From NCBI GenBank assembly GCA_050290245.1, contig JBNKHH010000011.1, positions 36,271 through 100,270 of the forward strand: a DNA stretch of 64,000 bases. The letters are read 5' to 3'. This document shows, in pieces, positions 17,505 through 27,237 of the stretch; position 1 is the stretch's first letter, and each line of letters opens with the position of its first letter. A model generated the notes under the pieces. The model did no database searches and was not told where the DNA came from. It saw nothing but the letters and a program-made list of their open reading frames with translations. This DNA comes from JBNKHH01 sp050290245 (lineage in GTDB: Bacteria > Pseudomonadota > Alphaproteobacteria > Rhodobacterales > Rhodobacteraceae). The position numbers and the translations under genes were made by a program.

Positions 17505-18827
17505 ATGCAGGATTGGCTGACCGCAACCGCGGGTGACTTGGGGCGTGGAATCGAAAAGGGTCAGATCGACCCGGTTGAACTGACCGAGACCTATCTGGCC
17601 GCGATCGATGAGCACCCGTTGTCGGACCGTATCTATGCCCGACTGACGACGGAGCGCGCGCGTGCCGAGGCCAGCGAAGCATCGAAGAGAGCCAGTGCGG
17701 GTACACGGCGGTCCCTTTTGGATGGCGTGCCAATTTCATGGAAAGACCTCTACGACACAGCAGGCGTCGCGACAGAGGCGGGGTCCGCCATGTTGAAGGG
17801 CAGGGTGCCCGACACAGACGCCTTGGTTTTGTCGAACGCGACCCGTGCGGGCCTTGTCTGTCTCGGCAAGACCCACCAACCAGAGCTGGCGTTCTCTGGT
17901 CTGGGGCTGAACCCCGTGACCGCCTCTCCGCCGTGTGTGAATGACGCCGAGGCCGTGTCTGGCGGCTCGTCTTCTGGCGCAGCAGCCTCCGTCGCTTTCG
18001 GACTGGCGGCGGCGGGTATCGGATCAGACACGGGCGGTTCGGTTCGCATCCCGTCCGTCTGGAACGATCTGGTCGGGCTGAAGACGGTATCCGGTCGACT
18101 TTCGTTGAAAGGCGTTGTGCCCCTTTGTGCTCGTTTCGATACAGTTGGTCCGCTCTGCCGTTCGGTTGAAGACGCTGGGCTTTTGTTGGCGGCGCTTGAA
18201 GATCAAAAGCCAACCAAGCTTGAGCCGGTTGCACTTGGCGATCTGCGTCTGGCTGTTTTGGAGACGACCGCATTTGACAATATCGAGGACGCTCCGCGCA
18301 GGGCGTTTGAAGAAACGGTTGAGCGCCTTGCCGCTGCCGGAGCGAAGATCGACCGGATCGAGCTACCCGGCGTTCGGGAGGCGACGTCACTTGCGCCAAT
18401 CCTTTTCCCCGCCGAAGCCTACGCGACGTGGAGGGACGTGATCGCAGCCAAGGGAGATCTGATGTTCTCACCGGTGAAAAAGAGATTCATGCAGGGTGAA
18501 GGCATCATGGCGGCCGATTTCATCGCGGGATGGCAGCGGCTGGATGAATTGCGTAAGGCCTATTGCGCCGATACGCGGGATTTCGATGCCGTCATGCTGC
18601 CCACGGTCCCGATTTGCCCGCCAAAGGCGGAAGCGCTTCTCGCGGACGAGAAGTTTTTTGCCGAAAGGAATGGTTTGGCGCTTCAGAATACCCGGATTGG
18701 AAATCTGATGGGGCTGGCGGGCCTGACACTGCCGACCGGCGTTCCGTCGACCGGAATTCTGTTTCAGGGCCCGAGCGAGGAGAAACTTCTCGCGATCGGA
18801 AGCGCGGTTGAGGCGATGCTACGCTAG
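17505..18827 (+). CDS. Amidase-signature family amidase
   Basis: Cytoplasmic amide hydrolase of 440 residues. The amidase Ser-cisSer-Lys triad is visible: Lys80 in SWKDLYDTAG, the cis-Ser in the GGSSSG loop (153-158), and the nucleophile near Ser179 in GSDTGGSVRIPS. It is related to GatA, but the genes for gatB and gatC are not adjacent, so a free-standing amidase is more likely. Start ATG 17505 follows a GGAGGG site by 7 nt. The substrate is unknown. Confidence 0.88.
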   Translation: MQDWLTATAGDLGRGIEKGQIDPVELTETYLAAIDEHPLSDRIYARLTTERARAEASEASKRASAGTRRSLLDGVPISWKDLYDTAGVATEAGSAMLKGRVPDTDALVLSNATRAGLVCLGKTHQPELAFSGLGLNPVTASPPCVNDAEAVSGGSSSGAAASVAFGLAAAGIGSDTGGSVRIPSVWNDLVGLKTVSGRLSLKGVVPLCARFDTVGPLCRSVEDAGLLLAALEDQKPTKLEPVALGDLRLAVLETTAFDNIEDAPRRAFEETVERLAAAGAKIDRIELPGVREATSLAPILFPAEAYATWRDVIAAKGDLMFSPVKKRFMQGEGIMAADFIAGWQRLDELRKAYCADTRDFDAVMLPTVPICPPKAEALLADEKFFAERNGLALQNTRIGNLMGLAGLTLPTGVPSTGILFQGPSEEKLLAIGSAVEAMLR

Positions 18828-19045
18828 GAAAACCCTGGTGAGATCGGCCCGGGCAGATGGGCCAGGCTACTTGGTCCGGGGACCGCCATCCGAGGGCCGG
18901 TACATCCTTTGGTGCCCACGGGATCGAAATGCCACATCTGTCTGACTTTGCCTGAAAAATGCGGCTCAAAATCGTGGACCTGAGGGCGTGCAGGCGGTAA
19001 TGTCGCATCAAACGGGGCGCAAATGACCCCGACCTTGAGGCAGAG

Positions 19046-20224
19046 ATGAAGTATCCCGAGCGGTTTTCGAACCTACCGGCTTATGCGTTCCCGCGTCTGC
19101 GGAGCCTGCTCGACGTCCATGAGGCGGGCGGCGACGTCTTGCATATGACCATCGGTGAACCTCGGCATGCTTTTCCGGCCTTTGTGAGCGACATTATCGC
19201 GCAAACGGCTGACGGGTTTGGAATGTATCCGCCCAACGACGGAACGCCGGAGTTGCTGGTGGCGATTTCTAGCTGGCTGAAGCGGCGCTTCGATGTCACC
19301 GCCGGCACAGATCAGATCGTCATGCTGAATGGTACGCGTGAAGGGTTGTACAACGCCGCCATGGCGCTTTGCCCGGAGAATAAGAACGGCGCTCAGCCGG
19401 TCGTTTTGATGCCGAACCCGTTCTATCAGGTGTACGCCGTGGCCGCACTCTCGGTCGGCGCAGAGCCGAAGTATCTTCCTGCGACGCGCGAAACCGGTTT
19501 TCTTCCGGATTTTCATGCGGTCGATCCGGCCATTCTGAATCGTACTGCGATTGCCTATCTTTGTTCGCCTTCAAATCCGCAAGGTGCAGTCGCATCGCGC
19601 GACTATTGGCGCGATCTTCTGATGCTGGCGGAGAAACACGATTTCCGGATCTTTGCGGATGAATGTTACTCTGAGATTTGGCGACGCGAGAAACCCGTCA
19701 GCGCCATGCAGATTGCCCAGGAGATGGGTATCGACCCCGAACGGGTCTTGATTTTCCATTCACTGTCCAAGCGATCGAACCTGCCCGGACTGCGTTCGGG
19801 GTTCGTCGCCAGCGGAGCGGAAAACATCAAGTGCATCAGCCGGCTACGCGCCTATTCCGGTGCCCCTGCGCCACTGCCGCTTCAACGGGCGGCCGAGAAA
19901 GTCTGGGCGGATGAAGAGCACGTTGAGGCCAGCAGGCAGCGCTATCTCGCCAAGTTCGATATCGCCGATCGGGTATTCGAAGGCATTGATGGCTGTGGTG
20001 CCCCGGACGCAGGCTTTTTCCTGTGGCTTCCGGTCGAGGACGGGGAAGAGGCGGCAGTGAGGCTTTGGCGTCAGACCGGCGTGCGGGTGTTGCCTGGCGC
20101 CTATCTTGCGCGGGATGTGAACGGGGAAAACCCCGGCAAGGGTTATATCCGCGTGGCATTGGTGGCCGAAGAACAAGAAATGCAGCGCGGTTTGGAGCAA
20201 CTCCGCGACTGTTTATACAAGTGA
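19046..20224 (+). CDS. dapC: Succinyldiaminopimelate aminotransferase-like (DapC)
   Basis: PLP-dependent class I/II aminotransferase of 392 residues. Schiff-base Lys242 lies in SLSKRSNLPGLRSGF, a pattern typical of DapC in lysine/diaminopimelate synthesis. The nucleotide-like PLP phosphate region (NGTREGLYNAA) and the FADECYSEI motif (Asp and Tyr contacting PLP) are present. DapC would transaminate N-succinyl-2-amino-6-ketopimelate, feeding cell-wall diaminopimelate. dapB lies at the far right of the window but is not linked. ftsK starts 11 nt downstream, so the two are probably cotranscribed. Confidence 0.82.
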   Translation: MKYPERFSNLPAYAFPRLRSLLDVHEAGGDVLHMTIGEPRHAFPAFVSDIIAQTADGFGMYPPNDGTPELLVAISSWLKRRFDVTAGTDQIVMLNGTREGLYNAAMALCPENKNGAQPVVLMPNPFYQVYAVAALSVGAEPKYLPATRETGFLPDFHAVDPAILNRTAIAYLCSPSNPQGAVASRDYWRDLLMLAEKHDFRIFADECYSEIWRREKPVSAMQIAQEMGIDPERVLIFHSLSKRSNLPGLRSGFVASGAENIKCISRLRAYSGAPAPLPLQRAAEKVWADEEHVEASRQRYLAKFDIADRVFEGIDGCGAPDAGFFLWLPVEDGEEAAVRLWRQTGVRVLPGAYLARDVNGENPGKGYIRVALVAEEQEMQRGLEQLRDCLYK

Positions 20225-20235
20225 GGAATTGAGGC

Positions 20236-22962
20236 ATGGCCTATCAGGCAAGACATCGCGACCCCCTGTTTGACAGCGATACCCAGGCGATCATCGAACG
20301 ACGCGGCAAAGAGCTGATCGGTTTGACGCTGTTGGGGGGTGCGCTGCTGGTGGCGATGGCGCTCGGCTCTTATTCGCCCGATGATCCGAACTGGCTGTCC
20401 TCGACCGACACGCCGGCCCGCAACTTGCTGGGTCCCATCGGTGCGGCCTTTGCGTCGCCCCTCTACGTCATCTCCGGGTATGGCGCGTGGTCCATTGCCC
20501 TTGTCCTGGCTGTTTGGGGCGCGCGGTTTGTCTTTCACCAAGGTGAGGAAAATGCCGTTGCCCGCTTGATCTTTGCTCCGATCGCCGTGGCCGTTGTTTC
20601 GGTATACTTCTCCACGCATGTGCCGGGCGGCAATTGGAGCCATTCATTCGGCTTGGGGGGGCTGTTCGGCGATACGGTGCTTGGGGCAATCCTTGGAATC
20701 CTGCCGGTCGATCCCGCGGTCGGTCTGAAGCTGTTGTCTTTGGCCTTGTTCGTGGGCGGTCTAGCCATGCTGGCCTTTGTTCTGGGGTTTGACCGAGACG
20801 AACTATGGACCTATGGGCGCTATCTGACTGGCGGAATGATCCTGGTGTACCACACGCTTTTGTCGCTGCTGGGTCGCGGTGCGGTTGGCGGCGTGCGCAT
20901 GGCCACGAAAGCGCGCTCGCGGGCGCTCGAAGCAAGGGCGAGCGCGACCGACGAGAAAGAGGATCGACACGTGAGCGAGGCTGTCTTGAGGGCGACGCGT
21001 CCCTATGTCGAAGAGTCGGCCGCCAAATCCAAGCTCAAATCGATCATGCCATCGCTGCTCAAACGCTCCGAACCGGAGTTGATCGACGAACCGACGAATG
21101 CCGATGGCGACAGGATCAGCGCCCGTATCGCAGACGCAGTCAAAAACCGTGTGCGCCGTCCGCAAATGATCGCCCGCGAGGAGCCGCCCGTGGCGAAAAC
21201 GGCTGCACCGACAATATCAATGCTAGGCGAGGATGGCGAAATCGCGGAACTGAATGCCCTGGACGCCCAATACGCCATGCCGGAGGAAGAAATTGTTCCG
21301 AGCAAGGTCGCCCAGGCGACAAGTTTCCATTCGGCCCGCATCCCTGAACCGGAATTCAAAGCCGAGGTTCAGCGCAAAACCCGAAAATCGGCCGCTTCGC
21401 GCCGCGCGCTGGCAGAGGCTCAGCCGTCTCTCTTCGGCGAGGAAGGCGATTTCGAAATCCCGCCGCTGAACCTCTTGACCGACCCGGGCACCATCCAAAG
21501 ACATCACCTGTCGGACGAAGCGTTGGAAGAAAACGCCCGTATGCTGGAGAGTGTGCTGGATGACTATGGTGTCAAGGGCGAGATCGTGTCGGTCCGCCCG
21601 GGCCCGGTTGTCACCATGTACGAACTAGAGCCTGCTCCGGGCCTGAAAGCCAGCCGTGTGATTGGCCTGGCGGACGACATCGCGCGGTCCATGTCGGCAC
21701 TCTCGGCGCGCGTCTCGACCGTGCCGGGACGCTCTGTCATCGGCATTGAACTGCCCAATGAAAACCGCGAGATGGTGGTTCTGCGCGAGATGTTGGCCAA
21801 CCGTGATTTCGGCGACGGCAATCAACGTCTTCCGCTGGCACTTGGCAAGGACATCGGCGGTGATCCGGTCATCGCCAACCTGGCCAAGATGCCTCACCTG
21901 CTGATTGCGGGGACCACAGGCTCGGGCAAGTCGGTGGCGATCAACACGATGATCCTGTCGCTGCTTTACAAGCTGACGCCCGAGGAATGCCGTCTGATCA
22001 TGATCGACCCCAAGATGCTGGAACTGTCCGTCTACGACGGCATTCCCCATCTTTTGTCGCCAGTCGTGACCGACCCCAAGAAGGCGGTCGTCGCGCTGAA
22101 ATGGACCGTCGGCGAGATGGAAGAGCGCTATCGCAAGATGTCCAAGATGGGCGTGCGCAATATCGAAGGCTTTAACAGCCGGGTGAAGGATGCGCTCGAC
22201 AAGGGTGAGATGTTCAAGCGCACGGTTCAGACCGGCTTTGACGACGAAACCGGTGAACCCATCTTCGAGACCGAGGAGTTCGCGCCCGAGAAGCTGCCCT
22301 ATATCGTCGTCATCGTCGATGAGATGGCTGACCTGATGATGGTTGCGGGCAAAGAGATCGAGGCGTGCATCCAGCGCCTTGCACAGATGGCGCGTGCCTC
22401 GGGCATCCATCTGATCATGGCCACGCAGCGTCCTTCGGTCGATGTCATCACCGGCACGATCAAAGCCAACTTTCCGACCCGGATTTCGTTCCAGGTGACG
22501 TCCAAGGTGGATAGCCGCACCATCCTTGGCGAGATGGGGGCCGAGCAACTTCTGGGTCAGGGCGACATGCTTTATATGGCCGGTGGCGCCAAGATCACCC
22601 GCGTGCACGGACCTTTTGTCTCGGACGAAGAGGTCGAAGAGGTCGTGAACCACCTGAAGAGTTTCGGTGCCCCCGAATATCTTTCCGGGGTGATCGAAGG
22701 CCCTGACGAGGACAACGCCAACGAGATCGACGCGGTATTGGGCCTGACCGGCGGCAATACGGATGGCGAGGACGCCCTGTACGACCAGGCTGTTCAGATC
22801 GTGATCAGGGACCGCAAATGCTCGACGTCCTACATCCAGCGCAAACTGGCGATCGGCTATAACAAGGCAGCGCGCCTTGTTGAGCAAATGGAAGAGAACA
22901 ATCTCGTCAGCCCCGCCAACCATGTTGGCAAGCGGGAAATCCTGGTTCCCGAACAAGCCTGA
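20236..22962 (+). CDS. ftsK: DNA translocase FtsK
   Basis: Septum-anchored hexameric DNA pump that clears and resolves chromosome dimers at division; 908 residues. The N-terminal membrane domain has four or five helices (about 30-210). A shorter acidic/polar linker (about 215-420) follows, and then the motor. Walker A is LLIAGTTGSGKSVAINT near residue 560 and Walker B is YIVVIVDEMADLMMV near residue 690. The C-terminal gamma winged helix recognising KOPS sites is at about 840-905 (SYIQRKLAIGYNKAARLVEQME). The linker is far shorter than in E. coli, as usual outside the enterics. lolA follows after a 191-nt gap. Confidence 0.96.
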   Translation: MAYQARHRDPLFDSDTQAIIERRGKELIGLTLLGGALLVAMALGSYSPDDPNWLSSTDTPARNLLGPIGAAFASPLYVISGYGAWSIALVLAVWGARFVFHQGEENAVARLIFAPIAVAVVSVYFSTHVPGGNWSHSFGLGGLFGDTVLGAILGILPVDPAVGLKLLSLALFVGGLAMLAFVLGFDRDELWTYGRYLTGGMILVYHTLLSLLGRGAVGGVRMATKARSRALEARASATDEKEDRHVSEAVLRATRPYVEESAAKSKLKSIMPSLLKRSEPELIDEPTNADGDRISARIADAVKNRVRRPQMIAREEPPVAKTAAPTISMLGEDGEIAELNALDAQYAMPEEEIVPSKVAQATSFHSARIPEPEFKAEVQRKTRKSAASRRALAEAQPSLFGEEGDFEIPPLNLLTDPGTIQRHHLSDEALEENARMLESVLDDYGVKGEIVSVRPGPVVTMYELEPAPGLKASRVIGLADDIARSMSALSARVSTVPGRSVIGIELPNENREMVVLREMLANRDFGDGNQRLPLALGKDIGGDPVIANLAKMPHLLIAGTTGSGKSVAINTMILSLLYKLTPEECRLIMIDPKMLELSVYDGIPHLLSPVVTDPKKAVVALKWTVGEMEERYRKMSKMGVRNIEGFNSRVKDALDKGEMFKRTVQTGFDDETGEPIFETEEFAPEKLPYIVVIVDEMADLMMVAGKEIEACIQRLAQMARASGIHLIMATQRPSVDVITGTIKANFPTRISFQVTSKVDSRTILGEMGAEQLLGQGDMLYMAGGAKITRVHGPFVSDEEVEEVVNHLKSFGAPEYLSGVIEGPDEDNANEIDAVLGLTGGNTDGEDALYDQAVQIVIRDRKCSTSYIQRKLAIGYNKAARLVEQMEENNLVSPANHVGKREILVPEQA

Positions 22963-23153
22963 GGTCTTCGGGTCTGTCGTCAATATGCCGACCGGGCAGG
23001 GGACGCCGCTCCCCCGGACCCGCGCGAGCACGAATTCTGAGGTGATAAACTGCGGCTGCTAGGCGTTGGCACGCCGATGATATGGCCTAACACTGGAGTG
23101 CGTGACAAGCAGGCCCTATATCTTTTCCTCGAAACTCGAAAAGGCCATCAATC

Positions 23154-23756
23154 ATGGATCGCAGGACCTTCCTTGCCTCGAGCGCTGCCCTACTGGTTGC
23201 GACGCCGGCAATGGCTGAAAAACTCTCGCTTGACCGGATATCTCAGTACCTGAATGGTATTAAAGGCGCGAAGTCAGAGTTTACGCAGTTGAACGATGAT
23301 GGCTCTCTTTCCACGGGGACGGTCTATATCATGCGGCCCGGACGCATGCGCTTCGAGTATAACCCGCCTGAGGATCTTTTGGTCATGGCGGGCGGCGGTC
23401 AGATCGGTGTGTTCGACGGAAAATCGAACCTCCGCGGCGCCGAGCGGTATCCGCTGAAGCAGACGCCATTGAACCTTATCCTTGAGCGCAAAGTCGATCT
23501 TTCACGTCGCCAAATGGTCGTCGGGCACGAACAGGACGGGGTCGCAACGGTGGTCACGGCGCAGGATCCCGAGCATCCGGAATACGGCTCGATTCAATTG
23601 AAATTCACTGCGAACCCGGTCGAGTTGCGTCAGTGGGTCGTGCGTGATGGCCAGGGGGCCACAACGACGGTCATCCTCGGACAGCTGGAGCGCGCCGATA
23701 CGCTCAGCGCGACATTGTTCAATATTACCGGGGAGGAAAACGACCGCTTGAAGTGA
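23154..23756 (+). CDS. lolA: Outer-membrane lipoprotein carrier LolA
   Basis: Periplasmic chaperone that ferries lipoproteins from LolCDE to the outer membrane; 200 residues. The signal peptide (MDRRTFLASSAALLVATPAMA) is followed by the LolA fold, with SEFTQLNDDGSLSTGTVYIMRPGRMRFEY as the conserved N-terminal barrel signature. The signal contains an RR-x-F-L motif, so Tat export is possible as well as Sec. Placement after ftsK is common in alphaproteobacteria. The gene converges on the transglycosylase gene with only 8 nt between the stops. Confidence 0.9.
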   Translation: MDRRTFLASSAALLVATPAMAEKLSLDRISQYLNGIKGAKSEFTQLNDDGSLSTGTVYIMRPGRMRFEYNPPEDLLVMAGGGQIGVFDGKSNLRGAERYPLKQTPLNLILERKVDLSRRQMVVGHEQDGVATVVTAQDPEHPEYGSIQLKFTANPVELRQWVVRDGQGATTTVILGQLERADTLSATLFNITGEENDRLK

Positions 23757-23764
23757 GCAGGCCG

Positions 23765-24349
23765 CTATAGGATTCCACACGAACGAAGCTGGAAGTCATA
23801 GAGGATTGCACGGGTCGCGACTTCATCCGAAACCCGCATCAACCATGCCTTTTTGCGGAAACTGCCACGCCGATAGCCCGTGCGGCCTTCATGATAGGCA
23901 AGATACTGGTGCTTGGCGTCGGCAACCGGGATTCCCAGGTCCTCTTCGGATTTCTTGAAGTACCAGCCCATGAAATCGGTGGCGTCATGGAAGTCGTCGC
24001 GTCGCGCAAACGTGCCACCATGATCGCGCTGGTATTCCTTCCAGGTTCCGTCCAACGCCTGGCTGTAACCATATGCCGAGCTTTGGCGACCCATCGGTAT
24101 TATGCCAAGGGAGTATTCGTGCGGTGTTCGCGCGTTCCCGATGAATTTGCTTTCCTGATAGATCGTGGCCATTTGAACCGCCACGGGTACGCCCCATCGG
24201 GACTCGGCCCGTTTCATGGCTGGCAGGTAATTCGGCCGCTCCTGAATGATGGCGCATGCGTTGTCCAAATTCTTGGGAGGCGCAAAATTACTGCTCCCGC
24301 AGGCGGACACGAAAAGAATCAAAATTAGTGCGCGAAGTGGTCTGCTCAT
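23765..24349 (-). CDS. Lytic transglycosylase-like lipoprotein (SLT domain)
   Basis: Murein-cleaving lipoprotein candidate of 194 residues. A lipobox ends the signal (LILFVSACGSS, lipidated Cys at about 17). The domain starts with RAESRWGVPVAVQMATIYQESKF, where Glu in YQESKF is the expected catalytic Glu of the SLT fold. YGYSQALDGTWKEYQ is the usual second motif, and YLAYHEGRTGYRRGS gives the late substrate-contact segment. It is well placed to act at the outer-membrane face of the wall. Divergent spacing from hspQ leaves about 185 nt with no gene. Confidence 0.85.
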   Translation of the reverse strand: MSRPLRALILILFVSACGSSNFAPPKNLDNACAIIQERPNYLPAMKRAESRWGVPVAVQMATIYQESKFIGNARTPHEYSLGIIPMGRQSSAYGYSQALDGTWKEYQRDHGGTFARRDDFHDATDFMGWYFKKSEEDLGIPVADAKHQYLAYHEGRTGYRRGSFRKKAWLMRVSDEVATRAILYDFQLRSCGIL

Positions 24350-24533
24350 GCCTCTGTCGCCTTTTTAGTTTTTCAATTCATACCAAATTTCGAACCAATG
24401 TGGAAGCCATGGCGGCATTGATCGCAAGCTTACTGTCTGACAACGCGTCACAATTTGTTTCCCCGATTTTCCAGGGGCAAGCATCGACAGACGGCAAATT
24501 GAGGCTTAGGAAGTGAGTAGGGGGTATCTAGTT

Positions 24534-24860
24534 ATGTTCAAGACGCGTGCAAAATACGCCTTGGGTCAGGTTGTACGTCATCGCAAACATCCTTTTCGGG
24601 GTGTTGTCTTTGACGTCGATGCCGTTTTTTCGAATACTGATGCGTGGTACGAGGCCATTCCGGAAGAAAGTCGTCCGGCCAAAGACCAGCCGTTCTATCA
24701 TCTCCTGGCCGAAAACGACCAAAGCTATTACGTGGCTTATGTTTCCGAGCAAAACCTAATTGCCGATTACTCTGGTCAGCCGGTTGAACATCCGGACCTG
24801 CCTGAATTCTTTGGAGAATTCGATGATGGGCAGTATCCGATGCACGTCCAGATGAACTGA
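24534..24860 (+). CDS. hspQ: Heat-shock protein HspQ (YccV family)
   Basis: Small hemimethylated-DNA-binding/HspQ family protein of 108 residues, usual length. HspQ in E. coli acts as a specificity factor for Lon and binds hemimethylated oriC in vitro. The family landmarks are present: KYALGQVVRHRKHPFRGVVFDVD, then PFYHLLAENDQSYYVAYVSEQNL and the C-terminal FDDGQYPMHVQMN. I chose the ATG at 24534; a GTG 21 nt upstream has no family similarity in its extra residues. It ends 3 nt before the convergent ggt-like gene stop. Confidence 0.9.
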   Translation: MFKTRAKYALGQVVRHRKHPFRGVVFDVDAVFSNTDAWYEAIPEESRPAKDQPFYHLLAENDQSYYVAYVSEQNLIADYSGQPVEHPDLPEFFGEFDDGQYPMHVQMN

Positions 24861-24863
24861 GGG

Positions 24864-26450
24864 TCAATAGCCCAGGGCAATCCCGTCCTTGCGGGGATCA
24901 GAGGCGCCGACCAGGATGCCGTTTTGGGCATCCATCATTATGACCTGTGCACCTCCTATTGGGGTGTCGGGACGAACGAGTTTGTGCCCCAGTTCCATGA
25001 GACCAGCGCAGGCATTTTTATCCAGACCGTCTTCTACCTGAAGCATGCCCGAAATCGGATCGGCGAACGTGCGCGGCATGTCCACGGCCTCTTGCGCGTC
25101 GAGTTGAAAGTCCACGATGTTGGATAGCAGATAGGCGTGGCCTGCAGCCTGGTACTGGCCTCCCATGACGCCGAAACACATGTCGACCCGCCCGCCGGTT
25201 GCGCGCATTGCCGGGATAATAGTGTGCATGGGTCGTTTGCCGCCACCCGCCTCGTTTACATGGCGCGGTAGTAGGTTGAATCCACATCCTCGATTTTGAA
25301 AGAGGATGCCGAATTTGTCCGAAGCAACGCCCGACCCAAACGTCGAAAAGATCGAATAGATCAGGCTAACCGCCATGCCGTCGCGGTCGACGACCGTGAT
25401 CAGCACCGTGTCCTTGTGGATGTCTTCTGTTAACGGAGCAGGTGCCGCCATCGCGCGCTTTGGATCAATCAGTGCCGCCAGATTTCTTGCTGTTTCCGGA
25501 GCCAGCATGTGCTCAAGCCTGGCGACATGGTCCGGGTCGGCGATGAACCTGTTGCGCGCATCATAGGCAAGTTTCGTGGCCTCGGCCTGGAGATGGTGGC
25601 GTTCGGCGCCGACCGGGTCCATGGCTGTCAAATCGAACTCGTTTAGGATTGCGGCAATCAGCAGCGCTGTCGCGCCTTGCCCATTTGGCGGATGTTCGAT
25701 CAACTCGTGGCGTCGATATCCGCCGTAGAGTGGGATATCCCAACTGGCCTCGGTTGCCGCAAAATCCTTTGCAGTGTGAGAGCCGCCGAGTGCCTTAAGT
25801 GTGGAGAGCATGTCTTCCGCAGCCTCTCCATCGTAGAAAGCAGACGGTCCCTCGGCCGCAATGCGTCGCAGCAATTCTGCCTGCGCGGGCAAGGCAAAAA
25901 CGTCGCCGGTTCGATACGCGTTCTCGCCGTTCAGATAGTGCCGCCGTGCTGCGGCATTCATTTCGCCTCCCTTCGGGGCGATATCCGATCCCACGCGGGC
26001 GGCAATCGGTACGCCCTCGGCATAGTAGCGGATTGCGGGCGAGAGGCTGCGGTCCAGGCCGAGTTTCCCGTACCGCTCGGACAGTCGGCATAGGGCATCG
26101 ACAGCTCCGGGAACTGTAATCGAGGCATGGTGCCCAGCTTCGATTTTCGAGAGTCCCTCGGCGCGCAGAACATTGGCGTCCAGTCCGGCCGGTGCGCGCC
26201 CTGAGCCGTTCAAAGCCACCACATCGTTGCCGCCGGCCAGCTTGATCAACGCAAAACAGTCGCCGCCCAAGCCGGTCATTTGCGGTTCGCATACCCCCAG
26301 AAGCACCGCCCCGGCGATGGCCGCGTCAACAGCGTTTCCACCATCTTTTAGAACTTGCAAAGCCTCGCCCGCGGCCAGCGGATGTGACGTCGCGACCATG
26401 CCATTGGTCGCCAGGACAGCCGAGCGGCCGGGCAGTTGAAAATTTCGCAT
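24864..26450 (-). CDS. Gamma-glutamyltransferase / acylase family enzyme
   Basis: Ntn-hydrolase precursor of 528 residues expected to self-cleave into two subunits. The nucleophile is Thr348 in the motif KDTVLITVVDRDGMAVSL, aligning with Thr391 of E. coli GGT. Upstream are the N-terminal signature GGNAVDAAIAGAVLLGVCEPQMTGLGGD and Arg/Gly residues expected for glutamyl binding. No signal peptide is visible (start MRNFQLPGRSAVLATNGMVA), so it is probably cytoplasmic, as in YwrD-like relatives. Substrates could be glutathione, gamma-glutamyl amines or acyl-amide drugs. It is transcribed away from the aromatic cluster. Confidence 0.85.
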   Translation of the reverse strand: MRNFQLPGRSAVLATNGMVATSHPLAAGEALQVLKDGGNAVDAAIAGAVLLGVCEPQMTGLGGDCFALIKLAGGNDVVALNGSGRAPAGLDANVLRAEGLSKIEAGHHASITVPGAVDALCRLSERYGKLGLDRSLSPAIRYYAEGVPIAARVGSDIAPKGGEMNAAARRHYLNGENAYRTGDVFALPAQAELLRRIAAEGPSAFYDGEAAEDMLSTLKALGGSHTAKDFAATEASWDIPLYGGYRRHELIEHPPNGQGATALLIAAILNEFDLTAMDPVGAERHHLQAEATKLAYDARNRFIADPDHVARLEHMLAPETARNLAALIDPKRAMAAPAPLTEDIHKDTVLITVVDRDGMAVSLIYSIFSTFGSGVASDKFGILFQNRGCGFNLLPRHVNEAGGGKRPMHTIIPAMRATGGRVDMCFGVMGGQYQAAGHAYLLSNIVDFQLDAQEAVDMPRTFADPISGMLQVEDGLDKNACAGLMELGHKLVRPDTPIGGAQVIMMDAQNGILVGASDPRKDGIALGY

Positions 26451-26739
26451 GTTCTTGAATCCGTTTCCCTCGGAAGAAATCTAGACCGGGAAATTCGGGA
26501 TGAAAAGCCGTGAACCTCGGCGTCACGCACTGGGTGGGGGCTGTAATATCCGCGACGCCGAGGGAAGCTTCACAGCTACCCTCGCCGAATGACTCCCGCT
26601 TGAGGCGGAAGTTTGGGCAGAAAGCGGCGATTCAATGTCATTGTAGCCCAAAGGGAACTATTGGGTGGCTGTTTGGCAAATTGTCCTGAAGAGAACCTTG
26701 GATGGACAGCGCTGGCTAATTTGATTAACAGTTTACTGC

Positions 26740-27237
26740 ATGAACAATAAACCTCTGCGCCGAGCAAAAAAACCGATGAACACGGTCATTTCTTCCGACT
26801 CTGAGTTCGCGACTCTTGACAGTCTGATCGGGTACAATCTCAAACGGGTTTACATGATCTTCCAAGCCGACTTTCGCAGAACGCTTGGCAAAGAGGGATT
26901 GTCGCCCCGCTGCTACTCGGCGTTGTCTCTTGCGGTGCAGCATACCGATATTACTCAATCGGAACTCGCGAGGGAACTTGGGATCGAACGCTCAGGGCTC
27001 GTCGCCATCGTTGACGAGCTTGAAGGGCTTGGGCTTCTTAGTCGGGTGCCAGTTCCGGGAGACCGCAGGGTTCAGGCCCTGTCTCCCACACGGAAGGGAC
27101 AAAAACTGTTTGCTGAAATTTCCCGGCGGGTCAGTCAACACGAAGAACGCTTGCTTTCAACGCTTTCGGTGGAGGAACGGAAAGGGCTGGTTTCGGTGCT
27201 GAAAAAACTTCGCAAGGCCTATGAGGAGCGCGAGTGA
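26740..27237 (+). CDS. MarR-family regulator of the hydroxycinnamate operon
   Basis: A 165-residue winged-helix regulator. The HTH is at about 70-95 (DITQSELARELGIERSGLVAIVDELEGLGLLSR) and the wing DRRVQAL follows. The stop overlaps the ATG of the feruloyl-CoA synthase gene by one base, so regulator and enzyme form one operon. The known hydroxycinnamate MarR proteins (CouR, FerC type) are relieved by the CoA thioester, and this is likely the role here by context. An alternative start at MNTVISSDS (26776) is possible. Confidence 0.85.
   Translation: MNNKPLRRAKKPMNTVISSDSEFATLDSLIGYNLKRVYMIFQADFRRTLGKEGLSPRCYSALSLAVQHTDITQSELARELGIERSGLVAIVDELEGLGLLSRVPVPGDRRVQALSPTRKGQKLFAEISRRVSQHEERLLSTLSVEERKGLVSVLKKLRKAYEERE

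Noticed and set aside
16204..18471. A 755-residue minus-strand frame over the UbiH-type gene and amidase gene
   Set aside because: Only residues from MHFETDIL onward match the hydroxylase family. The upstream part is the antisense of the amidase gene, which has its own ribosome site and triad.
21625..23031. A 468-residue minus-strand frame inside ftsK
   Set aside because: It is antisense to ftsK, has an unnatural His/Arg/Asp-rich composition and no family motif.
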